Below are positions 34,695-46,344 of a stretch of DNA of 64,000 nucleotides, one piece after another. A model generated the notes under the pieces. That model did no database searches. It was not told where the DNA came from and saw only the letters and a list, made by a program, of their open reading frames with translations. Every line of letters starts with the position of its first letter. Within the stretch, counting starts at the first letter, position 1. The position numbers and the translations under genes are program-made. This stretch comes from Punica granatum (taxonomy: Eukaryota > Streptophyta > Magnoliopsida > Myrtales > Lythraceae): contig NC_045128.1 of NCBI RefSeq assembly GCF_007655135.1, positions 15,764,230 through 15,828,229 on the forward strand, in the 5' to 3' direction.

Positions 34695-37600
34695 TCCTCT
34701 CCCGGTTCGGAAGGATTTGCCCTCAAATCCATATCTTCTTCATCTTCAAAATACTGAGATAGGTCCCTCACATTGAAGGTTGCTGAAACATTATAATCAT
34801 CGGGCAACTCAATCTTGTAAGCATTGTCGTTAACCTTCTCCTTGACAAGAAATGGACCCTCAGCCCGCGGCATCAGCTTACTCTTTTTCTTACTTGGAAA
34901 CCTCTCCTTACGAAGGTGAATCCAAACAGGATCACCTGGATTGAAATGAATTGGCTTCCTTTCTTTGTTCGCGCCCTGAGCATATGCTACGTTCTTCTTC
35001 TCAATCTGTTTCTTCACTTGCTCATGCAAAGCTTTGACATGCTCGGCCCGTTTCTTGCCATCGAAACACAATCTTGAACTGGTTGGTAAGGGTGCCAAAT
35101 CAAGGGGTGTAATAGGATTGAAGCCATAAACCACTTCGAAAGGAGTCTTCCTAGTAGTGCTATGGATGCTCCGATTATAAAAGAATTCAACCAGTGCAAG
35201 GCAAGTATCCCAACTCTTCAAGTTTTTATTCACAGCAGCTTGAATCAAAGAGGAGAGAATACGATTTACCACTTCTGTTTGACCATCAGTTTGCGGATGA
35301 CATGCCGTACTGAATAGCAATTTAGTTCCTAGCTTCGCCCATAAGGTCTTCCAAAAGTAACTTAGGAACTTAGAGTCCCGATCAAACACAATGCTCATAG
35401 GAATACCAGGCATCCTCACCACTTCTTTGAAGAACAAATCAGCAACATGGGTAGTATCATCGGACTTGTGACATGGAATGAAATGAGCCATCTTAGAGAA
35501 GCGATCAACTACTACCAGAATCGAGTCTTTGCCCCTTTGAGTCCTTGGTAAGCCAAGTACGAAAATTCATACTCAGATCAATCCATGGCTGGTCCGGTAC
35601 TGGCATATGCATATATAGGCCATGGGGAGCCTCCTTGCTTTTTGCCTTCTTGCAAGTAATACACAGTTCAATAATCCGGTGCACATCCCGAATCATTTTT
35701 GGCCAGTAGAAATGCTCCTTGACCATCTCAAGAGTCTTCTTCTCTCCGAAATGGCCGGCTAAACCCCCAACATGAGCCTCTTACACTAATAACTCACGAA
35801 CGGATCCACTCGGAATACAAAGCTTGCCAAGCTTATACAAGTATCCATCATGCAGATAATACCCATCAACAGCGCCCTTATCACAAGCCAAACGAATTGG
35901 AGAAAAATAGGGATCTTCCACATACTGACTCTTAATCAGTTCAAACCCCAGCAGTTTAGCATTCATGATTGAAATCAATGCATACCTTCGAGATAGGGCA
36001 TCAGCCACGACATTAATATTCTCTTGTTTGTACTTGATGACATAAGGAAATATCTCCAAGTATTCCACCCATTTGGCATGCCTTCGATTCAGCTTATTTT
36101 GTCCCTTCAAATACTTTAGGGACTCGTGATCGATGTGAATGACAAACTCCTTGGGGAGTAAGTAGTGTTCCCACGTCTCAAGAGCCCGGATTAGAGCATA
36201 AAACTCCTTATCGTACGTCGAGTAGTTCAGACTCGCACCACTTAGCTTCTCACTGAAATAAGCTATTAGGCGTTTGTCTTGCATAAGAACAGCTCCAATT
36301 CCAACTCCCGAAGCATCACAGTCGATCTCGAACGTCTTAGAGAAGTCGGGTAGGGCTAAGATAGGAGCTGCACATAACTCGTCCTTGATGCTCTCAAAAC
36401 TTCTTTGGGTTGATTCACCCCACTTGAACTCGGTACCCTTCTTCGTACATTCAATTAATGGTGCAAGTATAGTACTGAAATTCTTCACGAATCTCCTATA
36501 AAAGGATGCCAAGCCATGGAAACTCCTCACCTCAAATGCAGTAGTGGGAGTGGGCCACTCCCGAATGGCCTTGACCTTTTCCTCATCAACCTCGACCCCT
36601 TGTTGAGAGATAACAAAGCCTAGAAAGACGACTTTTTCCTAGCAGAATCGACACTTCTTTATATTCCCATATAATTTCTCTCGTCTCAGAGTTTCGAAGA
36701 CTCTCCCAAGATGCTCGGCATGCTCCTCAAGGGTCCTGCTGTAGACCAAAATGCCATCGAAGTAGACAACAACAAAATGGCCAATGAATTCCCGCAAGAC
36801 ATGGTTCATCAGTCTCATAAAGGTGCTCGGAGCATTGGACAATCTGAATGGCATGACCATCCACTCATATAGGCCATGCTTGGTCTTGAAGGCTGTCTTC
36901 CACTCATCTCCCTCTTTCATGCGGATTTGATGATATCCACTTTTCAGATCGATCTTTGAAAACACTTTCGAACCATTCAACTCATCAAGCATATCATCTA
37001 ATCCAGGAATGGGGTAACGATATTTTACTGTAATCTTGGTAATGGCCCGACTATCGACGCACATTCTCATCGATCCATCCTTCTTGGGCACCAAAAGTGC
37101 TGGTACAGAACATAGGCTCATGGACTCTCGTACGTAACCCTTCTCAAGCAATTCATTCACTTGCCGTTGTAGCTCCTTGGCCTCATTCGGATTGTATCGA
37201 TATGCCGGTCGATTAGGCAAAGCAGAACCAGGAACGAGATCAATTTGATGCTCAATCCCCCGAATCGGAGGCAACCCTTCAGGCAACTCCGTAGGAAATA
37301 CGTCAACGAACTCCTTTAAGAGAGCCATGAACCGAGGCGGAAGAGAAATCTATGCTTCAAGCGTTGCTTCCTTCATGAAAAGAATGAGAACTAAGTTGAA
37401 GTTCAATAGAGTCCTTTCAAGCTCTCCCAATGTCATCACCAAGCTTTCTTTCTTCAAGCCATTCACACTCGCACTATGGTCCTTCTGCACTTGTTGTGGA
37501 CTAAGTGGTGCTAGGACAATACTCTTCCCTTCTTTGGTGAATGAATAAGTATTCTTGTATCCATCGTGCAAAGCCCTCATATCGTATTGCCACGGTCTTC

Positions 37601-39068
37601 CCAATAGAAGATGACTTGCACTCATCGGAACCACGTCACATACTACTTCATCTTTATACATCTTCCCAATTGAGAATGAAATACGAACTTGCTGAGTAAC
37701 TCGTGCCTCGCCTTGATCATTCAGCCATCTCAACTTATAGAGGCATGGATGATTTGTAGTAGCTAGATTCAGCTTCTCCACCAAGGTTGTAGAAGCAATA
37801 TTGGTGCAACTCCCACTGTCAATGATAACTCCGCACACCTTATTTTGGATGGTGCACCGAGTTCAGAAAAGATTCTTCTGCTGTTCTTCTTCCAACTTTG
37901 CTTCGGAACTCAAGACTCGACGAATCATGAGCATCTCACCCTCATCAGCAAACTCTACATTCTCTCCCTGCGCACCTCCAGAAACCTCCTCATCCACCCC
38001 TTCATTTTCACTCTCGATCTCTTGAGTGCTCTGGATGGTCTTCACTCGCCGATTCGGACATTGGGAAGCTATGTGTCCTAATCCAAGACATTTGAAGCAC
38101 TTGATGTCTCGGCTCCGAACATGACATTGCGGATCAGTGTGCTTCTCCTTTCCCTTTTTCGCCTCGGCTTGAGGCCTTTGAGAGCCTCCTACAACCTTCT
38201 GCTGCACATTTCAATTCGAAGAGGATCCTGAACTAGCAGCCACTGGTTTTGGGTAAAGCACCCGTGATGCATTGAGTTTGCTACGTTTTTGTTGCTTTCC
38301 CACTTTACTGGCCAGCATAATCACATCTTCCAAAAAGACATAGGGCTGCAACTCCACGACATCCGCAATTTCCTTGTTCAAGCCACCAATAAATCGAGCA
38401 ATGGTCTTCTCCCGTGGCTCACTCAGTTCGCATCTCATCGACAACATTTCGAACTCCATGACATAATCTTCAACGGACATACCTCCCTGACGAATACTCT
38501 GTAGTTTGAGGAACAAGTCTTGCTTGTAGTACTCGAGCACGAATCTTCTATGCATGATGCGCTTCATCTCCCGCCAACTACGAATCCCATCTTCCCTATC
38601 TCTTCTTCGCTGCGCCTTTAAGTTTTCCCACCATAGATTCGCATAATCGGTGAACTCGAGGGCAGCAAGTTGGCACTTTTGGGCTTCAGAGTACTCATAA
38701 CATTCGAACACCTTATCGACGCGCTGGACCCACTCAAGGTACTCTTCGGGGGAACTCGTGCCTTTGAATTGCGGAATCTTTAACTTGAGATTGTTACCGA
38801 CTCCCCTTTGCTGCCTTCGTGGAACCGGCTGCTCTTTTTCTTCAGGAAGTTCATCCTCCAGGTCAGCTTCATCTTCCACTCGAACATTCCGTCTAGGAAC
38901 TCGATGTGCACGTTGCGGAGGAACAGGCGCCACAACCATTCGATCAAGAGCTTGGATCACCAGATCGAGTCGTGCAGAGAGCTCCTCTTGCCCCCGCTGA
39001 AGCTCAAGGAACTGGGCTTGCTCGAGTGTGAGTCCCCTCGGAACCTGATGGACATTTTCCTCATCCAT
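34541..39068 (-). pseudogene. gag-pol polyprotein gene of the Ty3/gypsy element, inactivated
   Basis: Single frame from 39068. Capsid-type gag 39068 to about 38214. CCHC zinc knuckle (CFKCLGLGHIASQC) near 38100-38060. Protease with DSGS near 37815. Reverse transcriptase about 37300-36640. RNase H (DCDASG) near 36325. Integrase with an HHCC-like region near 35720 and DDE core near 35400-35280, then a C-terminal tail. Breaks: TGA 38211-38213, TGA 37863-37865, TAG 37350-37352, TAG 36639-36641, TAA 35781-35783, and a frameshift in an A4 run near 35562-35565. The RT active site reads YFDG (36764-36753) instead of the usual YxDD. Normally the product directs reverse transcription and integration; this copy cannot. 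Domain calls are from motif recognition. Confidence 0.9.
34695..34703 (-). other. Polypurine tract
   Basis: GGGAGAGGA immediately upstream of the 3' LTR on the coding strand. Unusually it is also coding sequence, because the pol frame continues through it into the LTR. Confidence 0.7.
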
Positions 39069-39154
39069 TATGTTTCCTATAATAATTCCTCACTAAACAC
39101 TCGTGTATACACTCCTTCACGTGTTTCACTAGGCCAACAAGAACAGAACCTTAA

Positions 39155-39166
39155 GCTCTGATACCA
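39155..39166 (-). other. Primer binding site, initiator tRNA-Met type
   Basis: TGGTATCAGAGC lies two bases inside the 5' LTR on the coding strand. This is the standard initiator methionine tRNA primer site of plant LTR retrotransposons. Confidence 0.92.
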
Positions 39167-39168
39167 AA

Positions 39169-39795
39169 TGATAAGCTCACGAACTAGAACCTGATAAGGA
39201 AGAAGGGTGGATGGTATAACCAACAAAACTCACTCGATAAGATAACTCGCCACGAGTAAGAAAAGACGGGTTGATTCGCCACGCTCAAGAATGAACGATA
39301 AGAATCGGAGTTTTCGCCATTAAATAAGGGACTTGTTTAGATAAGAAAAATAGAGAAAACACTCTAGGCAATTTCATTCAAATATTCATCAAAATCTGTG
39401 TTCTTCTCTTACAATAAGGTGCATATTTATATAGAGGGAAGACACCCCCCTTGACTCTAAAATAGGAAACTGATATCTGATATCCTCTAGATTACTTTCC
39501 TAAAATAGAGTAATGTAATAATCTGAAATATGAAACTTAAGAGTCTCAAGCTAATATAGGAAATAATATCTAATTAAGGGAAACTATATCATAGAAATAT
39601 TATCTTCTAGTAACAGCTGAAGTCTTTTAAAATATGGGCCATCACTTCGGGCTGGACTCCTTGTCTCCTATTTCCAAGCACTTAAGTAAGGTAAAGGGCC
39701 TGGGGAGAGTTGCAACAAACTTCTTGGCCATGAAACGAGTGATAGGACCCGAACTAGATCTGGCCTCGTCCTGGACTGCATTCTTGGGCACATCA
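39169..39795 (-). repeat. 5' LTR of the Ty3/gypsy element
   Basis: Pairs with 34063-34694 at about 95 percent. It carries the same ~50 codon pol tail, which forms an orphan open frame running into flanking DNA (40049-39642); that frame is not a gene. Confidence 0.92.
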
Positions 39796-39800
39796 GCTAG

Positions 39801-40186
39801 AGTCGAGAGTGAGAGTGAGAGAGAGAGAGGGGGATGGACAGGTAGAGACAAAGGAGGTGGCAGGTTGAAACAAAGGTGGATGGAGGAGGAAGAGGAAGAG
39901 AGAAAGAGAGATTTGGGATCAATTTGAATATATAAAAACATAGGGGCATTTTTAAATAGCGAGTGGGTCAAGGGAACATGTGTCATCGTTTTATTGGTTG
40001 GCATGGCGCCGTCACTCACTAAACGGTGACAATTCAGCATTTCCATCAAATATTGATGGAAGGGGTCACGGCGGGATAAATGAGGTAGTGAAATGAAAGT
40101 TTAGGGTGCGTGACAATTTTTTTTTTCTTTGGGATAGATTTGATAGAAATGAAATAGTTCAAGGTGCCTCATGTTATTTTTCCTAT
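39801..40186. other. Right flank of the gypsy insertion
   Basis: GA-rich stretch (39805-39915) continuing the sequence interrupted at 34062, then AT-rich spacer. No gene recognized. Confidence 0.4.
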
Positions 40187-40705
40187 AATATAATATTACG
40201 GTGAAGAAGAGCAAGAAAAGTTTTCATATTCTTGCAACTCTTTTATGTTATTTAATAACCTATTTTACTATAGTACATATTTTATCTAATCTTTATTGAT
40301 AAAAAGAAAAAAAAATAGTTACGCATGTATCTGTTTTATTTTAGCGAGCAATTTAAACTAAAAAAAAAATTATTGATTATTTATAAAAAAGAGAAAAACT
40401 AATAGCTCAAGTTACCTATGTTTATGTATTCGAGCCGCCTCATTGCCTTTTTCATTTATATACAAAAAAACAAAAATTGAAGAATACGTTGGTTTTTTGA
40501 CTCGTTCTTTCTTTTCCCCTCAATTTTATGCCTCGTGAAAATATTTGTCCGATGTTGATCAATTCTTTCATATCGTAGCAACAAATTTTAGGGGCATTTT
40601 TTCTTTTACGAGGACGTACTCGTAAATACTAAAATAATCAATGCAGATTTAGAAATTTATTCCAATGGGGCGAAATTTTAAGAAAAAAGTAAAAGAAAAG
40701 TGAAT
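40187..40705. repeat. ~520 bp direct repeat, right copy
   Basis: Partner of 33300-33825. After removing the gypsy insertion the two copies would be separated by only about 620 bp. Confidence 0.7.
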
Positions 40706-40844
40706 CCGTAAAGTGAAGGGGGAGGATTGGCTATGATAATTATATTATAATAAACTCAACAAAATATATTATAAATTTTTCAGTTTTTCACTAATTCAAG
40801 GGAGGTGAGTACCCTACGCCCCTCTTTAAGAGTGGGTGTGTTTG

Positions 40845-41165
40845 TTTTGGCAACAATATTCAACTCAACTCAACTCAACTCGATTTATCTTCAATTCAAC
40901 ATCACAATCATTACTTTTTTTATTTTTTAAATATTTTTAACCATTCAATTCAATTTTTAATATTAAATTCTCTCAACTATTCATTACTTTTTCACAATTT
41001 AACAATACAATCATTACTTAATCATTATTTTCTCTCAATTATTTATTATTTTCACACTTTTTCTCATAATTCAACAATACAATCATTACAAACCAATTAA
41101 AATCAAAACTCAACTCAACTCAACTCAACTCAACTCAACTCAACTCTCAATTCAAACGGTGCACA
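40845..41165 (+). repeat. MITE family M (copy 5), near full length
   Basis: Closest in layout to the element at 25-345: CAACTCAACTC run, CTTCAATTCAACATCACAAT, CAATTATTTATTATTTTCAC, and a longer closing ACTCA repeat (about eight units), then CAATTCAAACGG. Confidence 0.7.
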
Positions 41166-41503
41166 GGTCATAGTTATAGGGTTGCATGGACAACGTGGGA
41201 ACAAATATACCAGTGGGTTAGTAGTTTAGGGAATTATGTTTTCTTAGTACTTCCTACTATACTGTCTTATACAATTCGAGTCGAGTAGATCTCCTCATGA
41301 GGTAAAATTATCTCAGTATGAATTTTACCTATTCACAAAATTTGAACTCAAAATTTTACTTAACAGATAACATGCGTTGAATTATTTGAACTTACTTATA
41401 TTGATTTTTTTTCTTCAACCAATATTTTCAACCTCCCCTCATTATTCACTCTCAAAAGTTTCCATATCCATATAATCAACAATGTGACTTCACTTTTTCA
41501 AAA

Positions 41504-43268
41504 TCTATATCTATCTATCTATCATCTATAAATAAAACTAAATCTCTTGTTTGAAGTTGACACATGTCAAGCTATCAACTTTTGCCTTTTTTATTTTGTT
41601 TTTATATAAATGTTTAGGGTTTTTACCCCATATATCCCATGGTTTAACATTTTTCTAAAATCTATCATATGTTTTAAAAAGTATCAAATCAATCCCATGA
41701 TTTACATTTTTCTTCAAATTTATTCCGCCGTTATATCTCCGTCAATGTTTAATGGTTTTGCCACTGTGACCATTTTATCCGGGATAGATTTGAGAAAAAA
41801 ATTAGAACTATATTTGAGAAAAAATTTAAACTATAGGATAGATTTAAGAAAAAATTAGAATCATGGGATAGATTTGGAGTCTACTAACGTTTCACTAACG
41901 AAAGATATAACATCATGATAGATTTGAAGAAAAATGTAAACCATGGGATATATTTGACACTTTTTAAAGTATAGGATATATTTTAAAAAACGGTTAAACC
42001 ATAAGATATATGGTGTAATTTCCCCATAAATGTTTTATAATTGTAAGCCATATATATATTTAATGATTTTTTAAGTATATATGTACATATTTTTTAATAT
42101 ATATACATGTTTTTTAAATATATATACATATTAATATATGTTCATTATTTATATATGCATATTTTTTTATATTTCTGATAATTTTTTTACCTATATATAA
42201 CAATTTTATTTCAAGTTGCCACCAATTTAAGTTGTTTTTATCATGACATTTCAAACATCATAATTCTTTTTCTTGGTGAAATGCAAGCTTACACTAGCCT
42301 ATTGACAATTCTTGCCACGGCATTGGTTTGGTCATGGTCACAACATGCTTTAAATGAATTTCGAAAACCACTTAAAATTAACAAAGTTCTCAATTATAGT
42401 CTTTAGACTGATTCAAATAAGATTTTTTCAAACTAAACTTTCTATTTATGCATTTATGTTTCTTTTTATATTTCCATATACTATTTAGATTTTGATCTTT
42501 CTCCCACATTAATGTATGTTTTTTGAGATAAGATTAATATTAGAATTTTCAATGATGTTTGTACTTTGTAAAATTACAATAATATTTCACATTTATAAGT
42601 TTATTGTACTATTATATATGGTGGATTTTTTCAACAATACAATGCACCCCATATATTTTTTACTCTTTGCTACTAAATAAAAGAATTCTCATAACATTTA
42701 AGTACATCCTAGCCTGATATTATATGTCAAAAAGTATATCAAATGAAATATATTATGGTAAGGACAAACTACAACAGTAACATATAAAAAATGTGAAATA
42801 CTTAATGTAGAGGAATTAACTAGAATTATATGCTAATAAGTATGGTGGCAAATCTACATTTAATACAAATAGATATGGTGCAATTATATATCTATTAATA
42901 TTTTCAATTTTATAAAATTAATTAAAACTCTAAGATATATATGATTCTCTCCTTTCTATATATAGATACTACACAATCGCTATTTTTAATATTTCATATA
43001 AACTTTTCTCTTTTTTATACTTGTCTTATCATATCATTTAATTAAGTTTGTCTTTTTTGTCTCTACTTCTACATGTTCATTAAACTAAGACAATTTCAAA
43101 TTTAAAGTGTTACATCAATTTTAAAATCAGTCATGCGATATTAATTTGTTAATATTTTACAATTTCCAACATAACAAATATCATGTTTCACACTTCAATC
43201 AAATGAAAATATTGTTGATTGAGAATCTTTTTTTGGAAACCCGCGGCATCACGCGGGCTCCTTCCTAG
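41504..43268 (+). mobile_element. Non-autonomous Helitron (1.77 kb)
   Basis: The 5' end TCTATATCTATC follows an A. The 3' end has a 6 bp stem (CCCGCG 43240-43245 / CGCGGG 43252-43257, 6 base loop), then CTCCTTCCTAG ending at 43268, followed by T. TC...hairpin...CTRR inserted between A and T is diagnostic of Helitrons. The paralogous site in block B (about 46765, GAAAATTTGAATCCTAAAAC) lacks the element and reads straight through, confirming both ends. No Rep/helicase coding sequence was seen. Confidence 0.9.
41616..42025. mobile_element. Foldback MITE nested in the Helitron, MULE-like
   Basis: Left end AGGGTTTTTACCCCATATAT and right end, on the other strand, GGGGAAATTACACCATATAT, with complementarity continuing inward (CCCATGGTTTAACATTTTTC and its inverse). 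Flanked by a 10 bp direct repeat ATAAATGTTT at 41606-41615 and 42026-42035. Long inverted repeats with 9-11 bp duplications fit Mutator-like MITEs. Confidence 0.72.
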
Positions 43269-44284
43269 TTTAACCTAAAACTCCTTACCAAAAAAAATTA
43301 ACCTAAAACTGTAACTCTTCATGTATTTTTGCAAGTTTATCTTTGATAGATTTTCTAATTAAATATTATCAAATAAAATTATGGATAATAAATTTATCCT
43401 AACCTATTCGTCCCAAGACATTTGTATTGATCGAATTATTTTTTTAAAAAAAAATTACATTCTAATATAGTTAGTAAAGAAGAAAATAGCAATGGGATTG
43501 TTAATTTATTTAATTGATAAATTAGTTTTAAATTAAAATAATATGCCTTCAATGTATATTAGTATCAAGTGCCATATAAATTTTTTTAAAAAAATTGACG
43601 TGTGAAAATCTTTTTTCGGCAACCAAAAAATCATATTTCTTGTCTTCTACCTAGCAATGTCCGTTCTTCCTCTCTACTTTTCTCTTATTAAATTTTTTGT
43701 ATATTTTAAGTTTCAATAGTTATAACTATAATAATATAATTTTTGGATTGAGAATGTGCTTTTTATGGAAAAATGGACGACTGTACTAAAGAGAAAAAAA
43801 ACTGAAAGACTAAGAGTTCGTTTGGAAGTACAGTAAAAGGTTTCATAATCATATTTCCTTATAATTTTAAGCAGATTTGGTGTTTGGTGAGAGTTTTTGA
43901 AACCATAGTTTTGGTCAAAATTGTTGTTGCAAACGTGATTTTTTCAAGCAGTTTAATAGGTGTTTATGAAATTTGCTTATGCTTATTCTGTGTCAAGTAT
44001 TAATAATTGCTTCTTTTTTTTTACTTACAACGGTTTTAAATTAGTTTTTTTTTTCCAAACGCTTTAACTTATTATGAAATCGGTACTTATTTTTCAGCAA
44101 TTTTATTTCAGTACTTCTCCATCAGTAATAACACTCCTAAACCAAGCCTAAGAATGAGAATGACAGCAAAAAGTTTAGAACAAAACTAGCAAAAACGTTA
44201 AAAGTTAAGGAATAAAAGTTTTCCAAATAAAAACTTAACAAAGTTATGGCAATGTACAATCTAATCTAATCCAATGTTAAAATG

Positions 44285-44430
44285 AGTGTGATGGAGGATG
44301 GGGGCTGTGTGTAACCACACAAGTCACTAATTTGAAATCATAAGATGAGATTTGAGGCTCGAGTCTCATTGGTGGAATTTTTAGTGCTCTTTATTTTTTC
44401 GATTACAAGAAAGGTTCATATACCTAATAT
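44285..44430 (+). mobile_element. Decayed tRNA-derived SINE, block A
   Basis: GGCTCGAGTCTCATTGGTGG resembles a B box, with a downstream TTTCGATTACAAGAAAGG end. A cognate lies at the collinear position in block B (47430-47580), so insertion preceded the block duplication. Boundaries are approximate. Confidence 0.45.
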
Positions 44431-45239
44431 GATGATATAGACATCTTGATAGCTAATATAGAAGCACAAGTAATCCCAAAAAGAAAATCGAACCTGCAAC
44501 CCCTTTTTCTTTATTAGGAGTGTTTGAGCTTAGCCCAACTAATCTCCGAGGTTCCATGAACTCTCGGTTGCTCATGGAGAGAGTAATCACATCAAAGGTG
44601 CCTAGGTGGTTCCAAGGGATTTCGAACTCGGGATCATGTAGATACATGAGCTCTTCCTTAACCACTAGGCTAAACATAACCATTACTTAACAGGTGAGTC
44701 TGTGCGCTACAGCTAACACCCATTTTTCTTTATTCCTCTTTATTTGGCTTTTGCTATTCTTGTACTAGACGTTGCTTATAACTGGAAAAAAATGTGTTCC
44801 ATTTATAAATTTTTATCAAATTAACCCAGAGCAATGCACCAGCTCTTTTGATCTGGATTAATTCCCAGTTAAAGAAGTGACCAGTACCCCAGTAGATGTA
44901 GTGCAACAAGTATATGCATTGAACTTGATCTAGTTGAGGACCACATAGTCTGAGGTCACTTCCCTAGGCAGGCTTTATTACAATTGCGATCTAATTAAAA
45001 GTTGAATGGAGTTAGAAAAGAAGGTTCAATACAGTAATATATTCGTTTCTTACTTGAAATCCCATAATTAAGTTCTTTTCAGTTCAATTTTATGGGTGAG
45101 ATTTGTCATATCTCTTTATTTTTCATCCAGTTATCCTTTACTACAAGTTTATTGTCTCTCTTATACGAAATAAAAATATTGCATCCCGTTTTAATGTAAA
45201 AGTTTGGAACTTGGCGGAACGTCCTATATATGAAACAAT

Positions 45240-45610
45240 ACATTTGGTTTTGGAGTAGGATACTACTCCACTCTACTCCATTCATATAAAACAAAATAGG
45301 TAATAATATATGGAAAATTTTTTATTAAAATATTATTTATAGCAATATTTAAGAAAAATAGATGTAAAAATTTATTATTAAATGGAAAAAAATATGTATA
45401 TTTATGGATGTAAAAGTAAATGGGAATTTATTAGTAAAAAATTGGTTGTAATAATGATTTGAAAAAAAATATGTGTGGGAATTCATTATTAAATGAGAAA
45501 AAAGATTTAAAAAATAATAATAATTATATTTTTGAATTAGGGAAGAATGGAATCGAGTGGAGTGTAATGGAGTACGGTGGAGTATAATTTTACTTTGAAA
45601 TCAAACGCAA
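45240..45610. repeat. MITE present only in block A
   Basis: CATTTGGTTTTGGAGTAGGA at the left and GAAATCAAACGCAAAG at the right, with ACTCCACTCTACTCCATTC and GAATGGAATCGAGTGGAGT forming inverse arms. Block B reads directly from TATATGAAAC to GTAATTTTTT at this place (about 48340-48365), giving an empty site. Confidence 0.65.
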
Positions 45611-46344
45611 AGTAATTTTTTGATATAACAATGCCAATGTGTTGACAATTAGATAGGAGAGAAAACATTGAAATTATGGAGTTCCCTCGTGATCGAAAAA
45701 CTAAGAATTTATTCTAATTTGTTTAGTCAGAGTCGAGGACCGGAACTCAGCGTTACGACTTTGAACAACTGAATTGATGATGAGTTGAGGAGGAGATGGA
45801 TCTGATGGATGACGCATTGATTCATGCACAGAGAGAGTAAAACCCAGACCGTGTTGGCTGGACTTTGCTTGCTGACGCATACGGTGGATGCTGACTCTCG
45901 AGATTTCATCATCAACAGAGTTCTCTCGACAAGGGGAAATTGATTAACACTCAATGGAAGCTTCTTGGGGTGCTTCTAGTTTAGCTTTCCCAGTTTAATT
46001 AATGGAGATAGCTGCCTTTATAATATGCATACTATAATCATTATTCTAAGGAAAAACTATATAGTTTGGTCCTCTAAATTTGGTTGCTCTCTGTGTTAGT
46101 CCTTTTAAATTTTTTTATTGTTAATATCTTATAACTTTGTCTCATATTCATCTCAAGTCATTTGGATCGTAGCAACTACTTATGTGTGTTGTTTTTCAAT
46201 CTCAAGAGAAATTTTCTTTTACTTCTAATATTACTTTCCATCATGAATTTAGTTATTATTATTCTCAAGGATTTTGTGTTTTATTTTGTTACATAGGAAA
46301 TGTCAAGTTAAATATATTGAATATTTTAAAATAGAAAAACCGGT

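Larger units (their letters stand above)
34063..39795 (-). mobile_element. Complete but inactivated Ty3/gypsy LTR retrotransposon
   Basis: LTRs of 632 bp (34063-34694) and 627 bp (39169-39795) end TG...CA on the coding strand and are bounded by a 5 bp target duplication GCTAG at 34058-34062 and 39796-39800. A primer site (39155-39166) and polypurine tract (34695-34703) are present. gag and pol domains occur in the order CCHC, protease, RT, RNase H, integrase, which is the Ty3/gypsy order. I count about 33 LTR mismatches and one 5 base indel by eye (about 5 percent), so it is a moderately young insertion. Five nonsense codons and one frameshift mean it cannot move on its own. Confidence 0.93.
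41404..46045. repeat. Ancient tandem duplication, block A
   Basis: Collinear with 46686-49830 (block B). Shared landmarks: ATATTTTCAACCTCCCCTC/ATATTTTCAACTCTCCCCTC (41424/46707), GTGACTTCACTTTTT (41483/46750), TAACTCTTCAT (43312/46809), CCAATCTAATCCAATTT-like (44260/47397), GACCGGAACTCAG (45738/48696), GCTGCCTTTATAAT (46010/49780). Block A carries a Helitron and one MITE that block B lacks. It is noncoding as far as I can see. Confidence 0.75.

Noticed and set aside
39642..40049. 135-residue minus-strand frame near the 5' LTR
   Set aside because: It is flank plus the LTR copy of the pol tail, not a gene.
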